Positions 34,130 through 42,793 of a stretch of DNA of 64,000 nt are shown piece after piece; within the stretch, counting starts at the first letter, position 1; every line of letters begins with the position of its first letter. The DNA comes from Mobiluncus porci (GTDB taxonomy: Bacteria; Actinomycetota; Actinomycetes; Actinomycetales; Actinomycetaceae). The stretch is taken from contig NZ_VUMY01000008.1 in NCBI RefSeq assembly GCF_009695935.1, positions 53,232 to 117,231 on the forward strand. The letters run 5' to 3'. Position numbers and translations under genes: made by a program. The notes below the pieces were generated by a model. It was given only the letters and a program-made list of their open reading frames with translations. It had not been told where the DNA came from and did no database searches.

Positions 34130-35041
34130 ATGCAAAAAAAAGTTACCTCCGCTGTCATCCCGGCTGCGGGCCGTGGCAACCGTATGTATCCCCTGACAAA
34201 GTCAGTTCCTAAAGAACTGCTGCCGCTGGTAGATAGGCCGGTTATTCTCACTGTGATTGAAGAGGGTAGCCGTGCTGGAATCGAGACTTTCCACATCGTG
34301 ACTTCACCGAAGAAGCCGGCGCTGCGGGAGTTTTTCACCCCGAAAGTGGAGGATGACCCCCGCAATCCGCGAGGTTTCTCGATGCCGCCGGTGAACTTCG
34401 TGACCCAGGATGAAGCCAAAGGTTTGGGGCACGCGGTTTTGCAGGCCCGAGAAGTAGTGGGGGACAACCCTTTCGTGGTGCAGCTTCCCGACGACGTCTT
34501 CCATGAAGAAGATCCGCTGCTCCAGACCATGCTGAAGGTGCACGAGAAAACCGGAGGCTGCGTGGTTGGTCTCCTGGAGGTGAGTCCCAAAGAGATTGGA
34601 GCCTATTCCACCACCGCCATTGAACGCGAGGTGCTCCCCTCGGAAATAACCGGCGGACACTCCGTGTACCGGTTGTCACAAATTGTGGAGAAGCCCACTC
34701 CAGAACAGGTGCATTCCCCCTACGCCATCATGGGACGTTACGTCTTGACCTCCCAGATTTTCCAGGTGCTGGCCGAAACCAAGCCCGGTCGAAATGGGGA
34801 GATTCAACTCACTGATGCCTTGGCCACTTTGGCGGATTTGCCGGTTGAAGACGGCGGGGGAGTTTGGGGAGTGGTCTCGCGCGGACGCCACTTCGACACC
34901 GGAAATCTCGCGGGATACTTGGCTGCCCAAGCCGAGCTCGCTTTGGAACACCCGTTCCTTGGCAATCCCCTGCGGGAGCATCTGCGCGGGGTTATCTGCG
35001 AGGAGAACAGTGGCGGTAAGCGAGCGGGAGGCGAAGCCTGA
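34130..35041 (+). CDS. galU: UTP-glucose-1-phosphate uridylyltransferase
   Basis: Makes UDP-glucose for cell-envelope glycans. The N-terminal nucleotide-binding signature is IPAAGRGNRMYPLTKSVPKELLPLVDRPV, with the catalytic lysine and arginine. FVVQLPDDVF near residue 125 contains the metal aspartate, and GRNGEIQLTDALATL lies near 225. 303 residues, as usual. ATG 34130 is preceded by GGAG. The stop codon TGA overlaps the ATG of the next gene by one base, so galU and glp are translationally coupled. Confidence 0.95.
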   Translation: MQKKVTSAVIPAAGRGNRMYPLTKSVPKELLPLVDRPVILTVIEEGSRAGIETFHIVTSPKKPALREFFTPKVEDDPRNPRGFSMPPVNFVTQDEAKGLGHAVLQAREVVGDNPFVVQLPDDVFHEEDPLLQTMLKVHEKTGGCVVGLLEVSPKEIGAYSTTAIEREVLPSEITGGHSVYRLSQIVEKPTPEQVHSPYAIMGRYVLTSQIFQVLAETKPGRNGEIQLTDALATLADLPVEDGGGVWGVVSRGRHFDTGNLAGYLAAQAELALEHPFLGNPLREHLRGVICEENSGGKRAGGEA

Positions 35042-36231
35042 TGCGCTCAGTGGGGGAGCATCTGAATCTGTGCCTGCTGGCCGCGGAGCCACTACCCGAA
35101 CTGGCAGTCCCTCTTGAAGATGCGGTTGACTGTGTTTTAGCGGTTGATATTGTGGCTCAGGTTGCCTTACCGGAGACCAACCGTGCCGGAGTGGATGGCT
35201 ATGCGGTGGCGGCTGCGGCTATTGCTCAAACCCCGACGAAGCTACCGGTGACGGCCGAAATGGTGGCCGGAGATACTCCGTGGGCCGCTCTCGTTGCCGG
35301 AACCGCCATTCGTATCGCCTCGGGGGCACCCCTCCCTCCTGGAGCTGATACGGTGGTCCCCCTGGAGGCTACCGATATGGGGATTTCAACGGTGGAAATC
35401 TCCCAAACATTTCCTCGCGGAGCCCTGGTGATTCCGGAGGGGATAGATGCTCAGCCGGGGGAGATTTTGCTTCCGGCGGGAGAACGTTTGGATGCGAAAA
35501 AGATTGCGCTTTTATCTGCTCTGGGTCTCAGCAGGGTCACGGTTCATCCGCGGGTGCGAGTCGTGGTTATCTCTATTGGTGATGAGCTCGTTGAACCTGG
35601 CGCTCACCGCGAGGAGGGCCAGATTTGTGACGCGAATGGGCACTCTTTGGCTGCGGCCTGCCAGGAAAGTGACGCGAAAACTTTTCGGGTTTTGGTCGGT
35701 GACGATCGCGCGAAGCTCCGTGAAACCATTGAAGACCAGTTGGTGCGCGCCGATTTGATTCTGACAACCGGCGGGTTGTCCTATGGCTCTGCTGACACGG
35801 TGAAGGAGGTTCTCGCTCCTTTAGGTCAGATGCGTTTTGACAATGTGGCGATCGCGCCGGGACGCCAACTTGGCGTGGGGAAAATCGGGGAGGTACCGGT
35901 GTACTGTCTTCCCGGGAATCCGCTGGCCGCGCAGGTCGCCTTTGAGACGTTCATCCGTCCGGTTCTGCGGAAAATGGCCGGTCGCTCGGGTCTCTATCGC
36001 GCCTCTGTTCCAGCGGCAATGTCCCAAGGGTGGAATTCACCAAGGGGGCGGCGCGAGTTTGTGCCGGTGTTGCTGACCGGCAACCCCGGCCACTATCGTG
36101 GGGAGGTGCTCGGTCGCCACCCTCAAGCGCGCCTAGCTGCGCTGGCGAGGGCGAACGCTTTCGCGGTGGTTCCAGAAGATGTCACGACCGTGGCGCCGGA
36201 AGCGATGCTGCACTGCATGGTTTTGGAATGA
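35041..36231 (+). CDS. glp: MoeA/gephyrin-like protein, probably the divisome factor Glp
   Basis: Full-length MoeA fold. Domain segments are DAVDCVLAVDIVAQVALPETNRAGVDGYAV near 25-60, GAPLPPGADTVVPLEA near 100, and a MoCF-binding part with SIGDELVEPG, ILTTGGLSYGSAD and YCLPGNPLAAQ near 295. In molybdenum metabolism such enzymes insert Mo into molybdopterin. In Corynebacterium glutamicum a MoeA paralogue called Glp, encoded near its membrane receptor GlpR, acts in cell division. The same neighbourhood (galU, this gene, rimJ, glpR/sepX) and the absence of other molybdopterin genes here favour the Glp role. Ends in an ATGA overlap with rimJ. Confidence 0.8.
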   Translation: MRSVGEHLNLCLLAAEPLPELAVPLEDAVDCVLAVDIVAQVALPETNRAGVDGYAVAAAAIAQTPTKLPVTAEMVAGDTPWAALVAGTAIRIASGAPLPPGADTVVPLEATDMGISTVEISQTFPRGALVIPEGIDAQPGEILLPAGERLDAKKIALLSALGLSRVTVHPRVRVVVISIGDELVEPGAHREEGQICDANGHSLAAACQESDAKTFRVLVGDDRAKLRETIEDQLVRADLILTTGGLSYGSADTVKEVLAPLGQMRFDNVAIAPGRQLGVGKIGEVPVYCLPGNPLAAQVAFETFIRPVLRKMAGRSGLYRASVPAAMSQGWNSPRGRREFVPVLLTGNPGHYRGEVLGRHPQARLAALARANAFAVVPEDVTTVAPEAMLHCMVLE

Positions 36232-36926
36232 ATGGTACAAGATTGTTTAGTGAATGGATAGGCGAATCATTGCGTAGAACGCGCGGTCAAATCATTTATC
36301 CAGGAGGACGCCGTCGCGTCATTTTGCAGCAACCGGATCTGCGAGCTCGTGGCTTATCCTCCGACTGGGATTGGATGGAACTGCGCCAACTCAAAGGCCA
36401 GGACTTCTATGCCGTTGAAAAATTGCGGCGTGGCGAGGCAGCCTGGTTGGCGCCGTGGGAATCAGGCGCCCCTCCCGGGATGACCCGACCCATCACCATG
36501 GAACAATACGTGGCGGCGATGTCTAAAAGTGCCCGCGAGGGCTTGGGCATGTGCTTTGCGATTCTTCCCGAAGGGCGGCTGGCGGGCCAGGTTTCCATCA
36601 GCAGTGTCCAGCGAGCTGCTTCCCAAAACGCCGCAGTGGGCTACTGGGTCTCCTCTCGCTTTGCCGGACACGGCCTCGCTCCGCTGGCGGTAGCGACGGT
36701 GTTGGATTGGTGTTTTGCCGAATACGGACTCCACCGGATTGAGATAAATATTCGTCCTGAAAACCAGCCCTCCTTGAGGGTTGTTGAGAAACTGGGGCTG
36801 CGAGAAGAGGGACTGCGCGAGCGTTTTCTCTACATCAATGGCGCTTGGTCGGATCATCGCGCTTTCGCGGTAACTTTGGAGGAATGGGAGCCGGACTATT
36901 TCGTATCCCAATTGTTACCAAAGTGA
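36228..36926 (+). CDS. GNAT acetyltransferase, RimJ/RimL type
   Basis: Predicted N-terminal protein acetyltransferase. GNAT core: FAILPEGRLAGQVSISSVQRA near residues 105-125, then GYWVSSRFAGHGLAPLAVATVLDWCF, which has the acetyl-CoA-binding pyrophosphate loop (SRFAGHGLA), and HRIEINIRPENQPSLRVVEKLGL. The ATG at 36228 overlaps the glp stop as ATGA, which fixes the start; a longer open frame upstream is inside glp. About 25 N-terminal residues precede the fold. Substrate unknown. Its position in the galU-glp-glpR block is conserved in actinobacteria. Confidence 0.88.
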   Translation: MNGTRLFSEWIGESLRRTRGQIIYPGGRRRVILQQPDLRARGLSSDWDWMELRQLKGQDFYAVEKLRRGEAAWLAPWESGAPPGMTRPITMEQYVAAMSKSAREGLGMCFAILPEGRLAGQVSISSVQRAASQNAAVGYWVSSRFAGHGLAPLAVATVLDWCFAEYGLHRIEINIRPENQPSLRVVEKLGLREEGLRERFLYINGAWSDHRAFAVTLEEWEPDYFVSQLLPK

Positions 36927-37031
36927 AAATTGTGGCCTTTGAGAATTTTGATAATTGGTTGAAATTTCAAAGCAAACCTCTCTTCGGAGTGGCAGCTCTC
37001 TTTTGGACTGTTCGGTCTGTATTTTGGAGAT

Positions 37032-38120
37032 GTGAGTATCGCTGCCTGGATTTTATTAAGCCTGACCCTCATCGTTACGGTCGTATTGCTGCCGCAGGTG
37101 GCAAAATCGCGTCGGATGATGGGCCAAGCCCGTAATGATGACCGTTTTTCGCAGGGGATGCGCGTGTTGGAACTGGCCGAAGCGCCCAGTCTAGCCCACA
37201 GCGTGGAAGTGGCTATACACCGGAAAACTGACCGAACCATGCAACAATCTGTGACCCGACCCATCAAGATGGCCCAAGATTTAAGGACCTATACGGACTT
37301 GAAATCCCGTCGCGCTGCCGCTTCTTCCTCGCGGTCTTCGGCCGCTCGCCGGAGGTTGGCTTTCCTAGGGGGACTTGCGATAGCGGCCGTTGTGGTCTCT
37401 GGTTTTGCGGCCGCGGGGATGCTGGCCTGGTGGGTTTTGGCGGCCCCCGGGGCGGGCATTTTGCTGACTTTGGGATGGGGATCGGTTGCGGCTCGCAAAG
37501 GACGTCGAGAAGATCTGCGCTATTTGGAAGATATCCGTGCTGTGGAGCGTCGTCTCGAAAAGAGCCCGGCAGGCCGAGCGGCACTTCACGCCGGTAAACT
37601 CCGCAGCAATAGCCATTGGGCTAAGGTCGCTCAGGAGTCCTTGAACGCCGAGGCGCGCGAGGGGACCTTGAGTGAGGCATTGCAAAAGGCAAATGAGGTT
37701 CTCGAGGCTCAAATCGAAGAAGCTCCCGAAACGATGACAGCATCCGAGGTGGAACAAACGGTACAAAATGGCGAGACGTCGGCGGCAACTGGAGACGGAA
37801 TTGACCAGACGGTACAAAATGACGCGAAGCAAAAGTCTACCGAGCAAAGCGCGACTGAAACTCTTGTCGATTCCTCCGAGAAGCACAAGTGGAATCCGAC
37901 CGCGATTCCGGCGCCTTCCTACACGCTACGCTCGGATCTGGTTCGTCGAGACGTTGCTATCGCGGCGGAAGTGACCGGACAAGACTGGGAAGACACGCCG
38001 GTACCGATGCGACCGAAGATCGCCCAGATAATGCCGGCCGGAGAAGCGCTGACGAGCGAAGAAATCCAATCCTCGGCTCCTGTCGATTTGGAAACCATTC
38101 TGGAACGCCGCCGCGCCTAG
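37032..38120 (+). CDS. GlpR/SepX-like membrane protein of the division machinery
   Basis: The N-terminal membrane helix (MSIAAWILLSLTLIVTVVLLP) is followed by a basic stretch with the phrase RRMMGQARNDDRFSQGMRVLEL, as expected of the actinobacterial SepX/GlpR family. A pair of central helices comes next (RRLAFLGGLAIAAVVVSGFAAA and WWVLAAPGAGILLTLGWG, residues about 108-155). The cytoplasmic C-terminal tail of about 200 residues is acidic and repetitive (EQTVQNGETS ... DQTVQNDAKQ). SepX in Streptomyces and GlpR in corynebacteria bind division proteins, GlpR binding Glp. The GTG start has GGAG close in front. The family assignment rests on position and the N-terminal block. Confidence 0.72.
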   Translation: MSIAAWILLSLTLIVTVVLLPQVAKSRRMMGQARNDDRFSQGMRVLELAEAPSLAHSVEVAIHRKTDRTMQQSVTRPIKMAQDLRTYTDLKSRRAAASSSRSSAARRRLAFLGGLAIAAVVVSGFAAAGMLAWWVLAAPGAGILLTLGWGSVAARKGRREDLRYLEDIRAVERRLEKSPAGRAALHAGKLRSNSHWAKVAQESLNAEAREGTLSEALQKANEVLEAQIEEAPETMTASEVEQTVQNGETSAATGDGIDQTVQNDAKQKSTEQSATETLVDSSEKHKWNPTAIPAPSYTLRSDLVRRDVAIAAEVTGQDWEDTPVPMRPKIAQIMPAGEALTSEEIQSSAPVDLETILERRRA

Positions 38121-38242
38121 AAAATACATGCCCGTTACGACCTCTTGTCGGGGCAAGGCACCCTGCAAGGTCGTGTCTGCGCAAACCGCCGATGGCAAGT
38201 CGCCGATCTTTCCACTAAAGTTTTCAACGAAGGAGGAGACGG

Positions 38243-39364
38243 ATGACGCGCCGATTGAAACTAGCCAGTGTCCTCGTATTGGCGGTGGCGCTAGCGGTTA
38301 CTGGATTCATTCTCACGAGAGCCACACAGAATCAACCCACCATACAGATTATTCTCACTCCGCATCCAGATGATGAGGTACAAGCCTGGTCAGCCCTGAG
38401 CGCGAGTCCCAATATCTACAATGTTTTCATTACTGCCACCAATGGTGAGGCCACGGGGTTTTGTAAGCCAGAGATCGTCCAAAGCACCCTTGCGAAGGCT
38501 AATAGTGATTTTTATCCTTCGACCTTACAGACAATTGTTAACAGCTCAGACCAGGCCGCGGTGGCGGCGGCATGTCGAGAGGCTAGGGCGGAATCATGGA
38601 ATCATTTCCTTGACCGTGCCTCCACTCTCAACCGGTCAACTGCGCTTGGGGATGACGTTGCTGCTGAGACCCTGCAAGCCGGAGGAACCAAGACTCGAGC
38701 CTGGGTTGGATCCAATTCGGCTCGTTTCATGGCTGATTTGGGAGATGGGAAAGTCACTTCCAAGGGCGTCGAAAACGTTGTGAAAGATGTCTTGCAGGAG
38801 AGGGGAAAAATGCTCCCCGACCTCAAGCTTTCCAATATTGTCATCGCGGCGTATTACAACGACCCTTTGCTGAAGTCATCGGATGGCTCCCACAGTTCAG
38901 CTGCTGCCTATGACTACCCGCATCCTGACCACAAGGCGGTGCAGGACGCGGCCGTGAACCTAGCATCCTTCACCAGTGAGGGAGTGTGGGTCACTACGCA
39001 TCCTTTTGATGACAGAGCTACCTTGATGTCCACTATTCCGAAGTCAGAATTCGATGCTCTGATGGAAAATACTGCCGCTGACGGAACCAGGTGGGACGGA
39101 TGGAAAAAGGCCTTTGCGCCGTTTCGATTTGAGGTCGGCTCCAAACCTCCCGTGAAGCTTCCCGCTTTCTCCTATGCGGACGGGACAACTGCCGAATTTG
39201 AAGAGCTGAAAACGCTCAAGCACACCGGAATTCACCAAGAGGCTTACGGCTGGTTGGCGGCGGCAACTTGGATTCCGGGAGAATATAACCTGGCCGGATC
39301 TGGGGCTTTATTCGCACGCCACCAATTTTTCATCCAGATCGAGGGCGGAGGCGAAGCCGAATGA
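38243..39364 (+). CDS. PIG-L-family deacetylase, membrane-anchored or secreted
   Basis: Zinc-dependent LmbE/PIG-L-type de-N-acetylase. The signal-anchor (LASVLVLAVALAVTGFIL, residues 7-24) places it outside the membrane. The metal-binding motif HPDDEV is at residues 41-46 and the second histidine motif YDYPHPDHKAV near 226. It is longer (373) than cytoplasmic MshB-type enzymes because of a central insert (residues about 110-200). AAGGAGGAG in front of the ATG is a near-perfect ribosome site. It overlaps the next membrane gene by ATGA; together they may remodel an envelope amino sugar by removing and adding acyl groups, which is inferred from the pairing. Confidence 0.82.
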   Translation: MTRRLKLASVLVLAVALAVTGFILTRATQNQPTIQIILTPHPDDEVQAWSALSASPNIYNVFITATNGEATGFCKPEIVQSTLAKANSDFYPSTLQTIVNSSDQAAVAAACREARAESWNHFLDRASTLNRSTALGDDVAAETLQAGGTKTRAWVGSNSARFMADLGDGKVTSKGVENVVKDVLQERGKMLPDLKLSNIVIAAYYNDPLLKSSDGSHSSAAAYDYPHPDHKAVQDAAVNLASFTSEGVWVTTHPFDDRATLMSTIPKSEFDALMENTAADGTRWDGWKKAFAPFRFEVGSKPPVKLPAFSYADGTTAEFEELKTLKHTGIHQEAYGWLAAATWIPGEYNLAGSGALFARHQFFIQIEGGGEAE

Positions 39365-40656
39365 ACCCCAAGATAGATTCCCACTCCAGTCCGCAGCCGC
39401 TTCCGTGCCCTGAGCCGCATTCGCTAGCGCAGCCGCAGGCAGAGGCTCAACTGCAGCCGCAACTTGAGACCCGACCCGAGTCGCGACCGGAGGCGCAAAC
39501 TTCTGCCAGCCAGCAAGCAAATCCCGAGAACTACGTTCGGAAAAAAACCAAGCCGGGACGCATCACTGGCCTGGATGCGGCTCGCGGAGTGATGCTCATC
39601 ACTTCCGTTACTTCCGCCTCAGTATTGGCTCCGCGCCCGGAGTGGCTGGTTCACGCCTCCTGGATGGGCTTGACTCTCTATGACCTGATTTTCCCTCTGT
39701 TTGTGACCCTGTCCGGAGTGGGGATGGCTTTTGCTTACCGCAATAGGGTCTCGAGATGGGTGAGTTTGCGGCGAATCACCGTGCTGCTAGTGGTAGGAGT
39801 GATTTACGGGGCGGTCGCCACGGGTGACTATACGCTTTCAACCTTACGGCTCACGGGGACGCTGCAGCTCTATGCGGGGCTGGTGGCTTTACTGGTCCTG
39901 GGGCATTTGCTCGGTCGTACCTGGCCAATCTGGGCGGGGATCACTCTCGTTACAGCGACCGTGGAAGCGGTGTGGCTGCATTTCTATGCCAGCGGCTGCA
40001 TCGGGGGAGAACTCACTCCGACATGCAATCCCTCGCGCGTGATTGACGGGGCAATTCTGGGGGTTCACATGTACGCGCAGGGTTCCCTGGGGCATGATCC
40101 GGAGGGCGTTATTGCAATCTTGGGGGCTTTCGTAACTGCCGCTGCGGGGACAACCGCGGGACATATGGCTTTGGCCTCGCGTGGCACCTTGGCGCATTTG
40201 GGAGCCTTGCGGCTTGGTGCGTGGGCTGGGGTTGTAGCGCTCTACGGCTGGGGGCTCACGCTGCTGGTTCCCGCATTCAAGCGTTTGTGGACTCCATCCT
40301 TCGGATTGGCGACGGCAGCTCTCGGCATCATTCTTTTTGCAGTGTGTTTCTGGATTTTTGATGCCCCTGCGGGTCAGGCGTGGTCAACAAAGCGCCCGCG
40401 GTTTGCCGAACCCCTGGTGGCTTTGGGAAGAAATTCCCTGCTGGTCTATTTCGGCTCACACCTCTTAGTTGATGTGCTTGACCGTCTTGGGACCAATGGA
40501 GGTACGGAGCCTTCTCTCGCCGCTCGTCTTGCTGGAGCAGTGTCGCTGGGGCTACCGGCAGGTTGGGACGCCTGGGGCTTCGTGCTGTTGAATCTCGCTT
40601 TTTGGTGGATTCTTTCGATAATCCTGCGGCATTTCAAAATCTATATCCATGCTTGA
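39361..40656 (+). CDS. Polytopic membrane acyltransferase-like protein (HGSNAT/DUF1624 type)
   Basis: A soluble N-terminus of about 60 residues rich in proline, glutamine and glutamate (repeated PQ, PE and ARP-like dipeptides) is followed by about ten membrane helices. The family motif is at the first helix: RITGLDAARGVMLITSV, then LYDLIFPLFVTLSGVGMAFAYRNR. This is as in heparan-alpha-glucosaminide N-acetyltransferase-like proteins, which transfer acetyl groups across membranes onto sugars. GRNSLLVYFGSHLLVD near 360 is typical of the C-terminal half. Coupled to the PIG-L gene by ATGA. Substrate not known. Confidence 0.75.
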   Translation: MNPKIDSHSSPQPLPCPEPHSLAQPQAEAQLQPQLETRPESRPEAQTSASQQANPENYVRKKTKPGRITGLDAARGVMLITSVTSASVLAPRPEWLVHASWMGLTLYDLIFPLFVTLSGVGMAFAYRNRVSRWVSLRRITVLLVVGVIYGAVATGDYTLSTLRLTGTLQLYAGLVALLVLGHLLGRTWPIWAGITLVTATVEAVWLHFYASGCIGGELTPTCNPSRVIDGAILGVHMYAQGSLGHDPEGVIAILGAFVTAAAGTTAGHMALASRGTLAHLGALRLGAWAGVVALYGWGLTLLVPAFKRLWTPSFGLATAALGIILFAVCFWIFDAPAGQAWSTKRPRFAEPLVALGRNSLLVYFGSHLLVDVLDRLGTNGGTEPSLAARLAGAVSLGLPAGWDAWGFVLLNLAFWWILSIILRHFKIYIHA

Positions 40657-40725
40657 TGGCAGGCTAAAACTGGGGTTTTGTCGAAGAATCACCTAGATAG
40701 CTAAAGATTGTCGCGCCCTGAGGGC

Positions 40726-41049
40726 TTACGCCTCGGGGGAGACCAGCTTCAGGCCCGCAATGGCGGCAATAATCACGATGATGAGAGCAACCTTGATGGG
40801 GGTGGCGCTCTCCGTGCCCGCGAGGAAGGCATAAATCACGGTGAGACACGCTCCGATGCCGACCCAGACGACGTAGGCAATGGCAGGTGAAATCGTGCGG
40901 ACGGAGTAAGCCAGTCCGGCCATTGATAGCGCCAAGGCCACGAAAAATACTAGGGAAGGAATGAGCTTGCGGAAACCGTCAGCGTACCCCAAGGCCGTAG
41001 CCCACACTGCTTCCAACATTCCAGAGACGATTAACACGAACCACGCCAT
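40726..41049 (-). CDS. gdx: Guanidinium exporter Gdx (SugE subtype, SMR family)
   Basis: 107-residue small multidrug resistance protein with four helices, working as an antiparallel dimer that exchanges guanidinium for protons. The residues defining the Gdx binding site are all at the positions known from Gdx-Clo: Glu13 and Trp16 in MLEAVWA, Ser42 in ALSMAGL, Tyr59 and Trp62 in AYVVWVGIG. An earlier open frame start at 41244 is not used. ATG 41049 has AGGAAAGG six bases upstream, directly after a guanidine-III riboswitch (41064-41103). The riboswitch and the binding-site residues independently support guanidinium as substrate. Confidence 0.93.
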   Translation of the reverse strand: MAWFVLIVSGMLEAVWATALGYADGFRKLIPSLVFFVALALSMAGLAYSVRTISPAIAYVVWVGIGACLTVIYAFLAGTESATPIKVALIIVIIAAIAGLKLVSPEA

Positions 41050-41063
41050 GGCGAACCTTTCCT

Positions 41064-41103
41064 GGCCGTCTTGTCGCGTCGCCGGTACAGCTCCCTCGTC
41101 GGC
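41064..41103 (-). promoter_or_regulatory. Guanidine-III riboswitch (ykkC-III) upstream of gdx
   Basis: Read on the minus strand, the 40 bases contain, in order, the conserved blocks of this class: ACGAGG, GTACC and ACAAGACGG. Stem P1 is GCCG/CGGC and P2 is GCTGT/ACGGC, interleaved as an H-type pseudoknot. The ribosome site AGGAAAGG follows immediately. Upstream, GTCGGC (about 41118-41123) could pair with GCCGAC of P1, giving an alternative fold that would break the aptamer. A TATACT box at 41135-41140 is a possible -10 element. The match was made against the Thermobifida fusca aptamer from memory. Confidence 0.88.
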
Positions 41104-41466
41104 GTAGTGGGCAAAATTGCCGACTACGCTATCCAGTATAAGCCGAAACGTGAGCGAGGCTGAGAGTAATTGCTGCAATAGGAACTTAATTTTATAGCAT
41201 AATTGTGTCCAATTGCCGAGTCGGAAGGATAGTTTCTCGAACAAATCTGTTACAGACAGTTTTGTCTCTCCTCGGAGGGGAAATGTTCAGCAATGACTTG
41301 TCTGTTACCATAAGCGGGTGGTATTGGACGAAACGCATTGATGCAGAGCCAAGTCTGTACAACAAAGGTTCTAAGTAATGAGACACACCGAATGCCGGCA
41401 CCGTACCAAGCTTCACTTAGATACAATCGGACTGTTCAAAGGGTAGGGTTTAATGCAAGGTGTTCC
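41104..41466. other. Intergenic region between gdx leader and ROK regulator gene
   Basis: On the left it holds the 5' part of the gdx leader with a GTAGT/ACTAC hairpin (GCGTAGT ... ACTACGC) and the candidate -10 TATACT. The middle is A/T-rich, with CTGT/ACAG inverted repeats around 41247-41260. A TACAAT at about 41422-41427 may be the -10 box of the ROK gene. An open frame runs through 41338-41466 in phase with the ROK gene but has no ribosome site at its start. The sequence becomes more A/T-rich here, consistent with the left edge of an acquired segment. Confidence 0.4.
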
Positions 41467-42645
41467 ATGTTTACTGGCGTAACGTCAAGCAAAGAACGGG
41501 TTCTTGCCCAGATTATTCATGACGGACCGCTGTATAGAGCCGATTTAGCGCGAGTTCTGGGTGTCTCGCGCACCACCATCACAAATGCCACCCAGGCGCT
41601 TGTGCTTGCGGGATTGCTTGCTGAAGAAAAACCGCATGGGCTGAAAGCTAAGCTCTATGTGCCGCAAAGCGTTGGTGTGATGGTATCTGTGACATTCACG
41701 ATCCGTAGCACTGCCGTTTTTATTTCGACGCTTGACGGCGCAGTAGTATCTAGCCAGGTATACGCCACTGAACCTAGCGAACTTGGGATCAAGAGATTCG
41801 AAACTGCTGAGGTCGTACTGTGCGATGTGTTGGGCGATGTTGGCAACCCACCTATTGCGGCAATGCATATCGCGGTCAATACGCAAGTGGATACACAGAG
41901 CGGGGAAGTGCTGGGTGGGGAAGCGTCGAGAATGTGGCAAGGAGTTAACCTCTTGAAAGGTTTTTCACGCCTTGCTCCGCAAGCGTCAATTATTATCGAA
42001 AACACCGCCCGTCTCATCGGATTAATGCAAGCGCAATCGTATTCCTGCGAGCGAAGAAACTTGGCGTATGTTCATGTGTCGTTTGGAGTGACTCTTGGTC
42101 ATATTCTCGATGGGCACATTGTACATGGCAGCCGCGGAGGGGCGGGCGAACTTGGTCACGTAAGTATTGATCCTCATGGGTTGCCCTGTGAGTGTGGTAA
42201 CCGTGGGTGTCTTATGCAATACATAGGTGAGGAAGCGGTTATGGAGCGGGCGCGAGTCTTGAGTAGTGCGCCAGGTTCCGTTGATGAGCTCGTTGGTAAC
42301 TCGTCTAAATCAGACGCCGCATTCTACGATCACGGTGCGGTGGCTTTGCTTGACGATCTCGGTGAATGCCTCGGTCGGGCACTCGTTACGGTATGCCACA
42401 TTCTCGATCCCGATGTCATTGTCATTGGTGGGAAACTTGCTTTTTCCGACATTTTTGTTGATGCTGTGAAGCGTGTTGTGCTACAACGAGCGTTGCCGCT
42501 AACGACTTCGAATCTCGAGATCAGTGCCGTGCATGTACCTTTCGATGTGAGAAGTATTGCTGAGGCCGGGATAGATGTACTGCGAAGGCGGGACGACATA
42601 ATACGTAGGTGCGTGGAGCTAATCAGCAGTAACTACGAGTTATGA
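41467..42645 (+). CDS. ROK-family transcriptional regulator (NagC-like)
   Basis: N-terminal winged helix-turn-helix (KERVLAQIIHDGPLYRADLARVLGVSRTTITNATQAL) joined to a ROK sugar-kinase-like domain. The ROK signature and zinc site are seen in GGAGELGHVSIDPHGLPCECGNRGCLMQYIG (cysteines and histidine). The glucokinase-type catalytic aspartate position in the VHVSFG region is not obviously conserved, as in true regulators. ATG 41467 with AAGGTG in front is preferred; the frame continues upstream to 41338. It precedes a sugar ABC transporter and a GH20 hexosaminidase, so its inducer is probably an amino-sugar derivative. Confidence 0.87.
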   Translation: MFTGVTSSKERVLAQIIHDGPLYRADLARVLGVSRTTITNATQALVLAGLLAEEKPHGLKAKLYVPQSVGVMVSVTFTIRSTAVFISTLDGAVVSSQVYATEPSELGIKRFETAEVVLCDVLGDVGNPPIAAMHIAVNTQVDTQSGEVLGGEASRMWQGVNLLKGFSRLAPQASIIIENTARLIGLMQAQSYSCERRNLAYVHVSFGVTLGHILDGHIVHGSRGGAGELGHVSIDPHGLPCECGNRGCLMQYIGEEAVMERARVLSSAPGSVDELVGNSSKSDAAFYDHGAVALLDDLGECLGRALVTVCHILDPDVIVIGGKLAFSDIFVDAVKRVVLQRALPLTTSNLEISAVHVPFDVRSIAEAGIDVLRRRDDIIRRCVELISSNYEL

Positions 42646-42675
42646 GCTCAGTATTACCTAAAAGTGTAAAAGAAC

Positions 42676-42704
42676 TTGACACTATTTCTTCTAGGGTGCA
42701 TACT
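42676..42704 (+). promoter_or_regulatory. Promoter of the sugar ABC transporter operon
   Basis: A consensus TTGACA (42676-42681) and CATACT (42699-42704) are separated by exactly 17 bases. The leader to the GTG at 42794 is about 83 bases and ends in AAGGAGAAG. The promoter lies just after the ROK gene, whose product may bind here. Confidence 0.65.
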
Positions 42705-42793
42705 GAGAATGATTTGGGTGAACTCAATCCAGAGGCTATTTCTCGCGAGCGCTCACCAATGAGCCGTCGCTTTACTTCAAAGGAGAAGAAATC

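Noticed and set aside
41064..41103. Guanidine-I (ykkC) or guanidine-II (mini-ykkC) aptamer in front of gdx
   Set aside because: The paired ACGR-loop hairpins of class II and the long class I fold are absent; the sequence fits class III.
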